A stretch of 64,000 nt of DNA from Ornithinibacillus sp. 4-3 (GCF_040958695.1 NZ_CP162599.1:3506001-3570000); one strand, 5' to 3'; counted from the first letter of the stretch, positions 13,808-22,891 are shown. Made by a program: numbers and translations. Notes: generated from the sequence alone by a model not told the origin.

Positions 13808-14362
13808 TTAGCCAAATATTATTAATATACCAAGTAGAGATAAGATTGCCCCGCCTATTGCTTCACTATACCTACCAATATAATGATATACTTTACGACC
13901 AATTAACATCCCAGCCCAAGCTAATAATGTACTTACTATTCCTAAAACAATACATGCTAAAAACGTATGCATACCAGTCAACCCTAAACTAATCCCGACA
14001 GTAAAACTATCTATACTCACACTAAAGCTCAGTAAAAATAATTTCCAGCCGTAGAGAGCCTGTTGTGTTCTTTCCTTATACTGCAATGAACCAAAAACCA
14101 TTTGTGCTCCAATAATAAAAAGAATAATTCCACTGATTAGCTCCGGTATTTTACCAATGTAATTGAGAAGAAGTTGTCCAATTACAATACCTAATAAAAG
14201 TAAGATCATATGAAAAAGCCCAAATACAATACCAATCCAACAAATGCGCTTTCGTCGTAAAACTTGCATGCCAAATCCTAGGCTAATAGAGAAAACGTCT
14301 AGACTTAATGCAATTGCAATAACCCATAAGGATGTATTCTCTCCAAGATATTGTTCGAACAT
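13808..14362 (-). CDS. mntP: Manganese efflux pump MntP
   Basis: Six-helix membrane protein of 184 residues (YwlD) that exports Mn2+. The conserved acidic residues lie in the repeated helices ALSLDVFSISLGFG and SFSVSIDSFTVGISLG. The gene has its own leader, between the ywlC terminator and its ATG, in which a hairpin covers the ribosome binding site. Confidence 0.93.
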   Translation of the reverse strand: MFEQYLGENTSLWVIAIALSLDVFSISLGFGMQVLRRKRICWIGIVFGLFHMILLLLGIVIGQLLLNYIGKIPELISGIILFIIGAQMVFGSLQYKERTQQALYGWKLFLLSFSVSIDSFTVGISLGLTGMHTFLACIVLGIVSTLLAWAGMLIGRKVYHYIGRYSEAIGGAILSLLGILIIFG

Positions 14363-14372
14363 ATTTCATTAC

Positions 14373-14411
14373 CTCCCGTGGACATACCCATAAACTATTT
14401 GTATGCGGGAG
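14373..14411 (-). promoter_or_regulatory. Hairpin covering the mntP ribosome binding site
   Basis: On the minus strand CTCCCG-CATAC (14401-14411) pairs with GTATG (14383-14387) and CGGGAG (14373-14378), an 11-pair helix with a 4-base bulge. The Shine-Dalgarno GGGAGG is inside the 3' arm, 9-10 bases before the ATG. Translation should be low unless the stem opens. It lacks the conserved yybP-ykoY core, so it is not the standard Mn riboswitch. Confidence 0.6.
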
Positions 14412-14454
14412 CTTCAAACATTTATGCTAATTGACTGGAGCTCAATATATAACT

Positions 14455-14494
14455 TTACAAAAAAGAAATTATAGGAAAGAAACTTCCTATAATC
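14455..14494 (-). terminator. Terminator after ywlC
   Basis: Inverted repeat ATTATAGGA / TCCTATAAT (14468-14476, 14485-14493), followed on the minus strand by TTCTTTTTT. It lies just beyond the ywlC stop. Confidence 0.85.
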
Positions 14495-14506
14495 TCTTCA
14501 GCGAAA

Positions 14507-15544
14507 CTATTCATTTTTAGTAATCATCGAGTCAGCGGCTTTTCGCAAACGATTCATTACAGCCGCTCCAATCCCTTCATCCGGAAAAACCTCACAAATA
14601 ATTATATCCACTTCATCTTGTTTAAATTTTCTAAGTGCTGCATATAAATTCGTAGCAATTTCAGCCATATTATTTCCAAGTGCAATAATTTCATCTGCTT
14701 GTAGCTGTTCTGCTGTTCGTGAGCTTGCTAAGACGCCAACTTTCTTTGTTTGCATTTTATCTTCATTAATCTGATCTTGAATTGCTTGCACATCACCCTC
14801 CACAAGAAGCAGTGGTACTTCAGGTGAATAATGCTTATATTTCATTCCTGGAGATTTTGGCAGCTCCTTTGACGTTCCGTTCCTTATCGCCGGATCAATC
14901 AACACCTTATCCACAACTTGCTCCAATTGTTCTTTCGTTATTCCGCCTGGACGTAAAATTACTGGATAATCCTGTGTACAATCTACTACTGTGGATTCCA
15001 TTCCCACTCCAGTAGCCCCACCATCTATGATTCCTGCTATTTTACCAGTTAAATCTTCTTTTACATGCAGTGCTGTTGTTGGACTTGGCTTACCTGATGT
15101 ATTTGCACTTGGAGCTGCGATAGGTAATCCAGAAATTTGCAGAAGACGATTAGCAACTGGATGCTCGGGAATGCGAACCGCTACTGTGGATAATCCTGCT
15201 GTTACATTCTTTGCACATATTCCATTACTCGGTAAGACATATGTAATCGGGCCTGGAGAAAATGCTTCTATTAATCGTTCTACATATTTAGGAATCTCTG
15301 TAACTAGCTGTGAGAGCTGTTCTTTTGTAGCAACATGTGCAATAAGTGGATTATCTTGCGGACGCCCTTTTGCCTTAAAAATCTTTTCCACTGCTATAGC
15401 ATTTGTCGCATCAGCACCTAACCCATACACCGTTTCAGTTGGGAAAGCTACTACCTCTCCCTGCTTTAATAATTGAACTGCTTCTATTATTTTATCTTCA
15501 TCTGCTTCTTGATGATTTGTTAAATGCCAATATTTCGTTTCCAT
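14507..15544 (-). CDS. ywlC: Threonylcarbamoyl-AMP synthase (Sua5/YwlC)
   Basis: Makes threonylcarbamoyl-AMP from threonine, bicarbonate and ATP for the t6A modification of ANN-decoding tRNAs. The protein of 345 residues has the N-terminal YrdC domain (VAFPTETVYGLGADATN, then KAKGRPQDNPL) and the C-terminal Sua5 domain (after SPGMKYKHYSPEVP), so it is the long Sua5 type. It has its own terminator and its upstream region carries a DnaA-box cluster. Confidence 0.95.
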   Translation of the reverse strand: METKYWHLTNHQEADEDKIIEAVQLLKQGEVVAFPTETVYGLGADATNAIAVEKIFKAKGRPQDNPLIAHVATKEQLSQLVTEIPKYVERLIEAFSPGPITYVLPSNGICAKNVTAGLSTVAVRIPEHPVANRLLQISGLPIAAPSANTSGKPSPTTALHVKEDLTGKIAGIIDGGATGVGMESTVVDCTQDYPVILRPGGITKEQLEQVVDKVLIDPAIRNGTSKELPKSPGMKYKHYSPEVPLLLVEGDVQAIQDQINEDKMQTKKVGVLASSRTAEQLQADEIIALGNNMAEIATNLYAALRKFKQDEVDIIICEVFPDEGIGAAVMNRLRKAADSMITKNE

Positions 15545-15661
15545 CTTTAACTAGGCCTCTTTTCTATTGCTTATTTTAATAGATGGAAACCTTTTTAGCA
15601 AAGAATTAAATGAAATTTCCTTCCGTGGAGAAGGCTTTCTAGCGGTCATCTCAAATAATTG

Positions 15662-15714
15662 GACCACGTAGTAACTCCCACCTAGAACATAAGTTAGACG
15701 GGGGTTACGTGGTC
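15662..15714. repeat. Imperfect inverted repeat in the ywlC-spoIIR gap
   Basis: Arms GACCACGTA (15662-15670) and TACGTGGTC (15706-15714) are perfect; a second pairing GTAACTCCC / GGGGGTTAC (15671-15679, 15700-15708) extends or competes with it. Arms differ by a 3-base insertion. No T-run follows on either strand, so it is unlikely to be a terminator. It could be a relic of a small mobile repeat. Confidence 0.5.
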
Positions 15715-15733
15715 AGTTATACTTTGATAAAGG

Positions 15734-15888
15734 TTATGCACAATTTACATCTGCTTCACTTATACACAGAAAGAATCTTTTTATTAAAGGATTTACTTTA
15801 AAATGAAATGTATTTACTCACAAAAACTATGCATAATACACATGTTTTCCCCATCTTATACACATAGGTCTGTGGATAATGTGTATAT
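15734..15888. promoter_or_regulatory. DnaA-box cluster
   Basis: Four matches to TTATNCACA lie in 146 bases: 15734-15742, 15760-15768 and 15856-15864 on the plus strand, and TGTGGATAA at 15871-15879, which is the exact consensus on the minus strand. Near matches occur at 15814-15822, 15834-15842 and 15880-15888. B. subtilis is known to have DnaA-box clusters outside oriC, one of them at ywlC, which act in control of replication initiation. Synteny supports the same role here. The 15545-15905 gap holds only this cluster and the inverted repeat. Confidence 0.75.
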
Positions 15889-15905
15889 CTTTTATCATGA
15901 ACAGT

Positions 15906-16472
15906 TTAGCTGAATCCAAGCCATTCCAACAAGAAAAATTTGACTTCAGCTTCAGATTCCTGTTCCTGATCTTCTTCTAACACAGTTGCTTCCTGATTAA
16001 AATCAACAAAACATAATGGAGGAAATAAGACGCACCACCAATTTTCACCAAAACCCTCACCAAGCGTGACTAAAATCGCTTCATATTCACCAGCTGGGTA
16101 TAGAAGATTACCATAAAATTTATTGGGAAATGGTATATCCTTTCGGTAAGACACATGAAAATCATAAGAGATTCCTTCTGTTTCCAGCACTTGAGCTATT
16201 GTTTCATGTATTGCAGAGATGTTTTCTTGAATAAGCTCTCTTGCTTCATTAATATCTGTCATATCCCCGACCCATGATTCAACCTGTGCATTAACTGCAT
16301 TACGCACTTTATACTTTATCGCTTGATCTGCATCTGCATCACTATTTGCTAAAATTCTTAGACGAATAGCTTCATCTGGAATCACTTGATAGCCAAAGGA
16401 TGTTGCCTGCTTTGTTTCTAGACCCATAAAAAATAATAGAAAAAGTAAAATAAATAAAAATGCTTTTTTCAT
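15906..16472 (-). CDS. spoIIR: Stage II sporulation protein R
   Basis: Secreted signal made in the forespore that activates SpoIIGA in the mother cell, which then processes pro-sigma-E. The protein of 188 residues starts with a signal-like hydrophobic helix (MKKAFLFILLFLLFFMG). The conserved segments IPDEAIRLRILANSD, GNLLYPAGEYEA and GENWWCVLFPPLCF are present, as is the C-terminal KFFLLEWLG motif. The ATG at 16470-16472 has GGGAGG 7-8 bases upstream; the longer reading frame is not needed. Confidence 0.95.
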   Translation of the reverse strand: MKKAFLFILLFLLFFMGLETKQATSFGYQVIPDEAIRLRILANSDADADQAIKYKVRNAVNAQVESWVGDMTDINEARELIQENISAIHETIAQVLETEGISYDFHVSYRKDIPFPNKFYGNLLYPAGEYEAILVTLGEGFGENWWCVLFPPLCFVDFNQEATVLEEDQEQESEAEVKFFLLEWLGFS

Positions 16473-16503
16473 ATAATATGACCTCCCGTAATAACGTATC
16501 CAC

Positions 16504-16532
16504 AGTATGGTCATCTTTCATCTACTTTAAAC
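16504..16532 (-). promoter_or_regulatory. Candidate sigma-F promoter of spoIIR
   Basis: On the minus strand GTTTA (16528-16532), a 15-base spacer and GACCATACT (16504-16512) each differ by one base from the sigma-F consensus GYATA / GGNNANANT. spoIIR is a known sigma-F target. A DnaA-box-like GTATCCACA lies directly against it. Confidence 0.4.
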
Positions 16533-16560
16533 TTGTAATCTATCATTTTTTTCTTGTGCA

Positions 16561-16592
16561 TAAAAAAAGACACCCCTTAAAAGGAGTGTCTT
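16561..16592 (-). terminator. Terminator after prmC
   Basis: Arms AAGACACCCC / GGAGTGTCTT (16567-16576, 16583-16592) followed by seven T residues on the minus strand. Strong intrinsic terminator. Confidence 0.9.
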
Positions 16593-17460
16593 ACTTTTGG
16601 TAATTTACGATTTGTGCAGAAACAATTCGATCATTTCCATTGATATCTGCAATTACTTCTACCTTACTCTGCGGGAATGTGGACCGGATTAAATCACTAA
16701 TTACTTCTCCTTGAGTATAACCAATTTCAAAAATAATTTGTGCATTTTCCTTTAACACATACGGTGCTTGTCTCATTATTTGCTTATATGCTGCTAAACC
16801 ATTATCATCCGCAAATAATGCAAGTTCTGGATCAAAATTTTTCACAGTACGAGATAAATTAGCTTCTTCCTCCCAAGCAATATAAGGAGGGTTAGAGACA
16901 AGGAAGTCTACTTTCTTTTCTTCCTCAAGAAGTGGCTGGATAAAGTCTCCTTGAAAAAAGGTAAGCTTAGCATCTAATTGATTCGCATTTTGTTTTGCTA
17001 TCTTCAATGCTTCTTTGGAGATATCAGTTGCAAATACTTCTGCATGAGAAATTTCTAGCGCAAGTGTTACTGCAATAATGCCACTACCTGTTCCAATATC
17101 AGCGATTGTTAATGGATATTTTACATTTTCAGTGAGCTTTAGGACATGCATGATTAATTCCTCTGTTTCTGGACGAGGAATTAGCACATGTTCATTTACA
17201 ATAAAATCTCTACCAAAAAATGTTTCATAGCCTAGTAAATGCTGAACAGGAATACCAGTAACCACATGTCTTTCTATATCTGCTTTAAACTGTTTAATAA
17301 TCTTTTCTGGTACATCCTCTCGCATATTGAAAATAAACGACGTACGAGACATCTGTAAATGATGCTGTAATAAAATCTCTGCGATTTGCGTCTCACATTT
17401 ATTTTGTTCTAAAAAAAGAGAAGCCCATTTGAGGACTTCAAATTGTTTTTGCTCTTTCAT
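16591..17460 (-). CDS. prmC: Release factor glutamine methyltransferase
   Basis: Methylates the Gln of the GGQ motif in release factors. The protein has 289 residues: an N-terminal helical domain, the SAM-binding DIGTGSG (121-127) and the catalytic NPPY (190-193). The ATG at 17458-17460 begins one base after the prfA stop, with GGTGAG in the end of prfA as ribosome binding site, so the two genes are translationally linked. Confidence 0.96.
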   Translation of the reverse strand: MKEQKQFEVLKWASLFLEQNKCETQIAEILLQHHLQMSRTSFIFNMREDVPEKIIKQFKADIERHVVTGIPVQHLLGYETFFGRDFIVNEHVLIPRPETEELIMHVLKLTENVKYPLTIADIGTGSGIIAVTLALEISHAEVFATDISKEALKIAKQNANQLDAKLTFFQGDFIQPLLEEEKKVDFLVSNPPYIAWEEEANLSRTVKNFDPELALFADDNGLAAYKQIMRQAPYVLKENAQIIFEIGYTQGEVISDLIRSTFPQSKVEVIADINGNDRIVSAQIVNYQK

Positions 17461-17461
17461 A

Positions 17462-18532
17462 TTACTCACCAATTTGTTCTAATTTTTCTGCTTGCTCAGC
17501 AAGAAGTAGTGCATCAATAAATTCATCTAATTTTCCTTCTAAGACTTGATCAAGCTTCTGTAAGGTTAAAGATATACGATGATCTGTTACACGACTTTGC
17601 GGGAAATTATACGTACGAATACGTTCAGAACGGTCTCCGGTTCCTACTGCTATTTTTCTTGACTCTGCATATTCAGCCATTGCTTCCTGTTGATACTTAT
17701 CAAATAAACGAGCGCGGAGAACCTTCATTGCTTTCTCTCTGTTCTTAATCTGAGACTTCTCATCCTGACAAGAAACAACAATGCCTGTTGGTAAGTGAGT
17801 GATACGAACAGCTGAATCTGTCGTGTTTACATGCTGTCCGCCAGCTCCACTTGAACGGTATGTGTCTATTTTAAGATCCTCATTACGCACTTCCACATCT
17901 ACATCCTCAGCTTCAGGTAATACTGCCACTGTTGCCGTTGAAGTATGTACTCGTCCACTAGCTTCTGTTTCTGGTACACGTTGTACACGATGAGCTCCAT
18001 TTTCAAACTTCAACTTAGAAAATGCTCCATCACCAGCAATCATGAAAATAATTTCCTTATAACCACCTAATCCTGTAGACGAGGCTTCAATAATTTCTGT
18101 TTTCCATCCTTTTATCTCTGCATAACGGGAATACATACGATATAAATCCCCGGCAAATAACGCTGCCTCATCACCACCAGCAGCTCCACGAATTTCCATA
18201 ATAACGTTTTTATTATCATTTGGATCTTTAGGTAATAAAAGAATTTTAATACTTTCTTCTAATGTTTCTATCTCACTAGATAGCTCAGAAATTTCCATTT
18301 TTACCATAGATGACATATCATCATCTAAATTTTCCATCAGCATTGCTTTTGCATCTGCTAATTCAGAAGTCGCCTCTTTATACCGCTTATATTCTGCAAC
18401 CACCTGTTGTAAATCTGATTGTTCTTTTGAATACTCTCTTAATTTGTCTATATCATTAACTATTTCTGGATCACTTAAAAACTCATTCAATTTATTAAAA
18501 CGATCCTCTAACAATTGTAACCGATCAAACAT
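17462..18532 (-). CDS. prfA: Peptide chain release factor 1
   Basis: Recognises UAA and UAG stop codons. The protein has 356 residues. GGQ is at 231-233, in [15 protein letters not shown], and the codon-reading PxT tripeptide is PET in VPETEASGR. The start is ATG 18530-18532, preceded by GAGGTGA. prmC follows immediately. In B. subtilis the same pair occurs. Confidence 0.97.
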   Translation of the reverse strand: MFDRLQLLEDRFNKLNEFLSDPEIVNDIDKLREYSKEQSDLQQVVAEYKRYKEATSELADAKAMLMENLDDDMSSMVKMEISELSSEIETLEESIKILLLPKDPNDNKNVIMEIRGAAGGDEAALFAGDLYRMYSRYAEIKGWKTEIIEASSTGLGGYKEIIFMIAGDGAFSKLKFENGAHRVQRVPETEASGRVHTSTATVAVLPEAEDVDVEVRNEDLKIDTYRSSGAGGQHVNTTDSAVRITHLPTGIVVSCQDEKSQIKNREKAMKVLRARLFDKYQQEAMAEYAESRKIAVGTGDRSERIRTYNFPQSRVTDHRISLTLQKLDQVLEGKLDEFIDALLLAEQAEKLEQIGE

Positions 18533-18706
18533 CCTGTTCACCTCATATCAAATTCACCTTGGCTTATCTATATTCACCGGAGGCTTTAACTTGTTCAGTT
18601 AATTAAGTTCCTTATTTACGAGGAAATATAACTGAATCAAAGTTAATATAACAGAGTAATTATAATATATTACTGCTCTATTGGTCAAAAAATGTTTTGC
18701 AACCAG

Positions 18707-19627
18707 CTATTGCGGTTCTTCATTGACCGTTAATTGAAAAACATCCTTCCGATTATAATGTCCAACAACATCAAAATCAAAATGTCCACGAGTGATATCA
18801 TCTAAATCAAGCGTTGCATATATTATTTCTTCTTTCCCAAAAACAGGCTCTACAACAAATTCACCAAGCGGATTAACAATACAGCTACCACCACGCGTAA
18901 TTTCATCAGGCATGTTCTGCATTTCCTCTGTTTCTAATAAATCTACTTCATACATCTCTTTCGTACTGTACTGATTGCAGGACAATACAAAGCAACGTCC
19001 TTCTATTGCGATATGTCGCATTGTTGCAAACCATGTATCTCGTGAATCTGCTGTTGGTGCAAGATAAATCTGAATGCCTTTTTCATACATTGCTGCACGG
19101 GCAAGTGGCATGTAATTTTCCCAACAAATAAGTGCACCAATTTTTCCGAATGGGGTATCGAATACTGGCATTGTACTACCGTCACCCTCACCCCAAATCA
19201 GTCTTTCACTGCCTGTTGGTTTTAATTTACGATGCTTTCCAAGCAATTCTCCATCTGGACCGAAAAAGATTACTGTACAATATAAGGTTCCACCAGCTTT
19301 AACATCACGCTCAATAACTCCCATCACCATATATGCGCCAGCCTTCTTTGCTGCTTTTCCAAGTTGTTCTGTTTCTGGCCCTGGAACAGTGATAGAGTTT
19401 TTCGCATAGCGCAGAAAATCATCTCTTCCTTCTGGTGATCGACTTCCAACTAAAGCACCAAAGCCCATTCCTCTTGGATATGCCGGTATATATGCTTCAG
19501 GGAATAAAATAATATTAGCCCCTTGATCCCCTGCTTCATGAATTAATTGAACAGCTTTATCTACACACTTTTGTTTGTCCATTACAATAGAACCTACTTG
19601 AACAACTGCTACTTTACATGAATTCAT
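18707..19627 (-). CDS. Nitrilase family carbon-nitrogen hydrolase
   Basis: Cytoplasmic enzyme of 306 residues with the Glu-Lys-Cys triad: Glu44 in LFPEAY, Lys134 in KHRKLKPTGSERL and Cys168 in LICWENYMP. The CWENYMPLAR and RLIWGEGDG segments are those of true nitrilases (nitrile to carboxylic acid and ammonia) rather than of the amidase or carbamoylase branches. The substrate cannot be told. It stands alone between prfA and tdk, where B. subtilis has other genes; it is probably an acquisition. Confidence 0.88.
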   Translation of the reverse strand: MNSCKVAVVQVGSIVMDKQKCVDKAVQLIHEAGDQGANIILFPEAYIPAYPRGMGFGALVGSRSPEGRDDFLRYAKNSITVPGPETEQLGKAAKKAGAYMVMGVIERDVKAGGTLYCTVIFFGPDGELLGKHRKLKPTGSERLIWGEGDGSTMPVFDTPFGKIGALICWENYMPLARAAMYEKGIQIYLAPTADSRDTWFATMRHIAIEGRCFVLSCNQYSTKEMYEVDLLETEEMQNMPDEITRGGSCIVNPLGEFVVEPVFGKEEIIYATLDLDDITRGHFDFDVVGHYNRKDVFQLTVNEEPQ

Positions 19628-19703
19628 TATGATAGCCCTCCTTGGTTCAAAAAAACTCCGTTAATTACAGTATATACTAAAATATTCACTGCTTTATATC
19701 TTT

Positions 19704-20282
19704 TTATTTACCTGGCACCTCATGATGATGTCGACAACGAGGTTCATAGGCCTCTGTTGCACCAACTAATATGATTGGATCCTCATAAGATGCTGGTACA
19801 CCATCAATAAGTCGCTGTGTACGACTTGCAGGAGCCGTACAAATTGGACAAATCGCATTTAATTTCGTTACTGTTTCACTTAATGCCATTAATGTAGGCA
19901 TCATTCCAAACGGTTCCCCACGAAAGTCTGTATCTAGTCCAGATAAAATGACCCGAATCTTCTCTGAAGCCAGTTTATTAACTACATCAACAATCGCTTC
20001 ATCAAAAAACTGCACCTCATCAATAGCAACAATATCAACTGTTTCGTCTATATGCTCTAATATTACTTCAGCCGACTTTACAGGATATGCTGTAAAGGAA
20101 GAACCATTATGAGAAACAACCGAATCCAATTTATATCGATTATCAATTGCTGGTTTAAATACTTGCACTTTCAAATTTGCATATGTAGCCTGCTTAACAC
20201 GACGGATAAGCTCCTCCGACTTTCCAGAAAACATACTACCACAAATCATTTCCACCCATCCATATTGCCGTGCGATAAACAT
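19704..20282 (-). CDS. tdk: Thymidine kinase
   Basis: Salvage kinase (TK1 type) of 192 residues making dTMP. Walker A is [14 protein letters not shown]; the DEVQFF motif holds the catalytic and magnesium-binding residues; [14 protein letters not shown] and the C-terminal CRHHH give the zinc-ribbon ligands. The start is ATG 20280-20282 (MFIARQYGW), which matches relatives; the ATG 12 bases upstream sits directly on the AAAGGA site. Confidence 0.95.
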   Translation of the reverse strand: MFIARQYGWVEMICGSMFSGKSEELIRRVKQATYANLKVQVFKPAIDNRYKLDSVVSHNGSSFTAYPVKSAEVILEHIDETVDIVAIDEVQFFDEAIVDVVNKLASEKIRVILSGLDTDFRGEPFGMMPTLMALSETVTKLNAICPICTAPASRTQRLIDGVPASYEDPIILVGATEAYEPRCRHHHEVPGK

Positions 20283-20635
20283 CCTGCATTCCATTCCTTT
20301 CTACTGCTTCATTATGTAAAAAAAGAGTTACTATCTAGTTTAGATATAAAGATTCTAATTATCCAAAATAAAGAATAATCGCATGCATAAGTTTACAGGA
20401 AAAAAGGAATTTGAACAATGGACTTTAGAGCGGGTTAAATCTTATTTATAATGTTTCAAAAAGATAGAGAACAGGAGAAATTGCGCTTAAATATGCTGAT
20501 AACTCCCTTTATTTCCTATTCTTTCTATGAGGAGGTTAGCTTCCAAAAGTTATTAAAAATAGACATAAAAAAACAGGCAAATATAAAACGCTTTGCCTGT
20601 TGCTGATCTGGACTAACGGAGTCCATTTCTTATTT
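20283..20635. other. tdk-rpmE2 gap with no gene
   Basis: The 353-base gap holds the rpmE2 terminator and AT-rich leader sequence. On the plus strand a 22-codon frame at 20383-20451, ending EFEQWTLERVKSYL, looks like the tail of a protein but has no ribosome binding site or upstream frame, so it may be a relic or chance. Confidence 0.5.
20565..20602 (-). terminator. Terminator after rpmE2
   Basis: Arms AACAGGCAAA / TTTGCCTGTT (20572-20581, 20592-20601) followed by a run of T residues on the minus strand. Confidence 0.88.
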
Positions 20636-20878
20636 TTATAAATTATATTTCTTCTTAAAGCGGTCAACACGTCCACCGACTCTATCTTCTCTTTGCTTAC
20701 CAGTGTAGAATGGATGTGTATCAGAGCTAACTTCTACGCGGATAACAGGATATGTGTTACCGTCTTCCCACTCGATTGTTTCATCAGAGCTTTTTGTAGA
20801 TCCACTTAAGAATTTATAACCTGAAGATGTATCAAGAAATACAACTTTTTGGTATTCTGGATGAATATCTTTACGCAT
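20636..20878 (-). CDS. rpmE2: 50S ribosomal protein L31 type B (zinc-independent)
   Basis: Large-subunit ribosomal protein of 80 residues. It starts [19 protein letters not shown] and has [10 protein letters not shown] near the C-terminus, as in the type B (YtiA) branch. It has no cysteine at all, so the CxxC zinc site of type A L31 is missing. In B. subtilis the gene at this place, downstream of rho, is the zinc-binding rpmE. No clear Zur box is seen upstream. Confidence 0.95.
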   Translation of the reverse strand: MRKDIHPEYQKVVFLDTSSGYKFLSGSTKSSDETIEWEDGNTYPVIRVEVSSDTHPFYTGKQREDRVGGRVDRFKKKYNL

Positions 20879-21082
20879 GTCGTTTTCACTCCTTTGTTTC
20901 TAAGTCCTTCTATATAAAATATATAAGAGCCGAATTAGGATTAATTCTCCTTTTTAAACTCACATAAAAAGATTATATCAGTGTGTCAATATGATTGCAA
21001 CAAGAAAAACAGGATTTTTTCCACGAGCAAATTTGCCAAAAATCTTATTTAAAACTTTCGCAAAAAAACCTCCATGTATTTC

Positions 21083-22369
21083 TTATCTTTTGGCGTTTGT
21101 TCCTCTACGACTTAGTTCTTTCTCAATCATTGTTAAAAATGCTTCATTGTTTTCTGTATTTCTTAACTTGCGCAAGAATCGCTCAAGAAAGTCGTGAGAA
21201 TCCTGCATGCCATTACGGATTGCCCAGATTTTATCTAAATGATCTTTTGTAACAAGTAATTCTTCTTTTCTTGTTCCTGAACGTAGAATATCAATAGCTG
21301 GGAAGATTCGGCGATCTGCCAATTGACGATCAAGATGAATTTCCATATTACCTGTTCCCTTAAACTCCTCATAAATAACATCATCCATACGAGAGCCTGT
21401 ATCAACTAGTGCTGTTGCTAAAATAGTGAAGCTACCACCTTCTTCGATATTACGTGCCGCTCCAAAGAATCTTTTTGGACGGTGGAAGGCTGCAGGGTCA
21501 ATTCCCCCAGATAATGTTCTTCCGCTTGGAGGAATAACTAGGTTATATGCTCTTGTTAACCTTGTAATACTATCCATCAAAACAATAACATCACGTTTAT
21601 GTTCTACAAGACGCATTGCACGTTCAAGCACCAATTCCGATACTTTAATATGGCTTTCTGGTACTTCATCAAATGTCGAACTAACAACGTCTACATCTGG
21701 ATGTACAGAACGTTCAATATCTGTCACTTCTTCTGGACGCTCATCTACAAGTAAAATAATTAGCTTTGCCTCAGGATGATTTTCAGAAATACTATTAGCA
21801 ATCTCCTTTAGAAAAGAAGTTTTACCCGCTTTTGGTGGAGAAACAATCAATCCACGCTGTCCAAACCCTACTGGTGTCATCAAGTCCATAATTCTAGTAG
21901 ACAGCTTTCTTTGCGTATGCTCCATTTTCATAAAGCGATTTGGATATAATGCAGTTAATGCTGGAAAATGAACTCGTTCTTTTGCTGTTTCTGGATCTTC
22001 ATCATTTACTGCATCCACATGCAATAAACCATAATATCGCTCATTTTCCTTTGGTGGACGCACTTTCCCACTTACTTTATCTCCATTACGCAAATCAAAA
22101 CGGCGAATTTGCGATGCTGAAATATAGATATCCTCAGCACTAGGCGCATAATTAATTGGACGCAAGAAACCAAAGCCTTCTGATGTAATAATTTCTAGAA
22201 TTCCATCCATAAATAAGAAGCCATCTTTTTCAGCTTGTGCTTTTAGAATGGCAAAAATTAATTCTCGTTTTGTTAGTTTTGAATAATAGGATACTTTAAA
22301 TTCTCGTGCTAAATTATAAATTTCTTTTAATGTCAATGTTTCTAATTGAGAGATGGTCAATGAAGCCAT
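21083..22369 (-). CDS. rho: Transcription termination factor Rho
   Basis: Hexameric RNA translocase that ends transcription. The 428-residue protein has the N-terminal RNA-binding domain (GILEIITSEGFGFLRP, SASQIRRFDLRNGD), the Walker A SPPKAGKTSFLK, the Walker B VIVLMDSITRL and the secondary RNA site PPSGRTLSGGID. Length and motifs are normal. A 520-base leader lies upstream. Confidence 0.98.
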   Translation of the reverse strand: MASLTISQLETLTLKEIYNLAREFKVSYYSKLTKRELIFAILKAQAEKDGFLFMDGILEIITSEGFGFLRPINYAPSAEDIYISASQIRRFDLRNGDKVSGKVRPPKENERYYGLLHVDAVNDEDPETAKERVHFPALTALYPNRFMKMEHTQRKLSTRIMDLMTPVGFGQRGLIVSPPKAGKTSFLKEIANSISENHPEAKLIILLVDERPEEVTDIERSVHPDVDVVSSTFDEVPESHIKVSELVLERAMRLVEHKRDVIVLMDSITRLTRAYNLVIPPSGRTLSGGIDPAAFHRPKRFFGAARNIEEGGSFTILATALVDTGSRMDDVIYEEFKGTGNMEIHLDRQLADRRIFPAIDILRSGTRKEELLVTKDHLDKIWAIRNGMQDSHDFLERFLRKLRNTENNEAFLTMIEKELSRRGTNAKR

Positions 22370-22891
22370 ACAATCACCATACCTATTCTTTAAGATATTC
22401 TGTTGTTTTAAATCTTTCCGCAGTTTGTTTATCTTTGTTTATCTATGATAGAATATGTGAAGCTCAGAATCTACTACTTATAACTATTTTTTTGGAAAAT
22501 TGTTATTTATCATTTGATGGATAAATTTATTTGGTGAGAATTAGTCGGAGCTAAAGAGAGAAGGTTGTGGCAAAAGGATCTTTGGTTAGTCCATTTCGAA
22601 CATATGTAATGGAAGTAGTTACTTTATCAATATACAAAAAACTACAAACCTAACTAAGCTTGTTGTTATATTTTGCTTGGTTTACACATTGTTCGTTTTT
22701 AAAAGTTAAATGTTTCTTTTGTCTCAGCCTTATCATTTATATTCTAAACAATACTTCCATCATACCCATTTTATGCACAATATACAACTTCTTTTTACAT
22801 CCATGAATTCCTAAACAAAATAAATGTTTTAAAAAAGAGTAAAGAAATCTAGCAATACACTAGACTTCTCTACTACTCTATCTACTCTTTA
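22370..22891. other. rho-glpX gap with no gene
   Basis: The 522-base AT-rich gap has no supported gene. It holds the glpX terminator at its right end. The stretch around 22705-22730 (TTCTTTTGTCTCAGCCTT) resembles the sequence just outside the repeat at 31090-31208, so a decayed copy of that repeat may lie here. Its length suggests a long rho leader, as rho is autoregulated in other bacteria; that part is inference. Confidence 0.4.
22833..22878 (-). terminator. Terminator after glpX
   Basis: Hairpin with core arms AAATCTAG / CTAGACTT (22845-22852, 22860-22867), extended by imperfect outer pairs, followed by ACTCTTTTTT on the minus strand. Confidence 0.75.

Noticed and set aside
14373..14411. 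mntP leader as a yybP-ykoY riboswitch
   Set aside because: The GGGGAGTAG and GACCTTTGCC type loops are missing; only a simple stem is present.
20383..20451. Short peptide ending EFEQWTLERVKSYL
   Set aside because: No ribosome binding site, only 22 codons, and no recognised family; kept only as a note in the gap entry.
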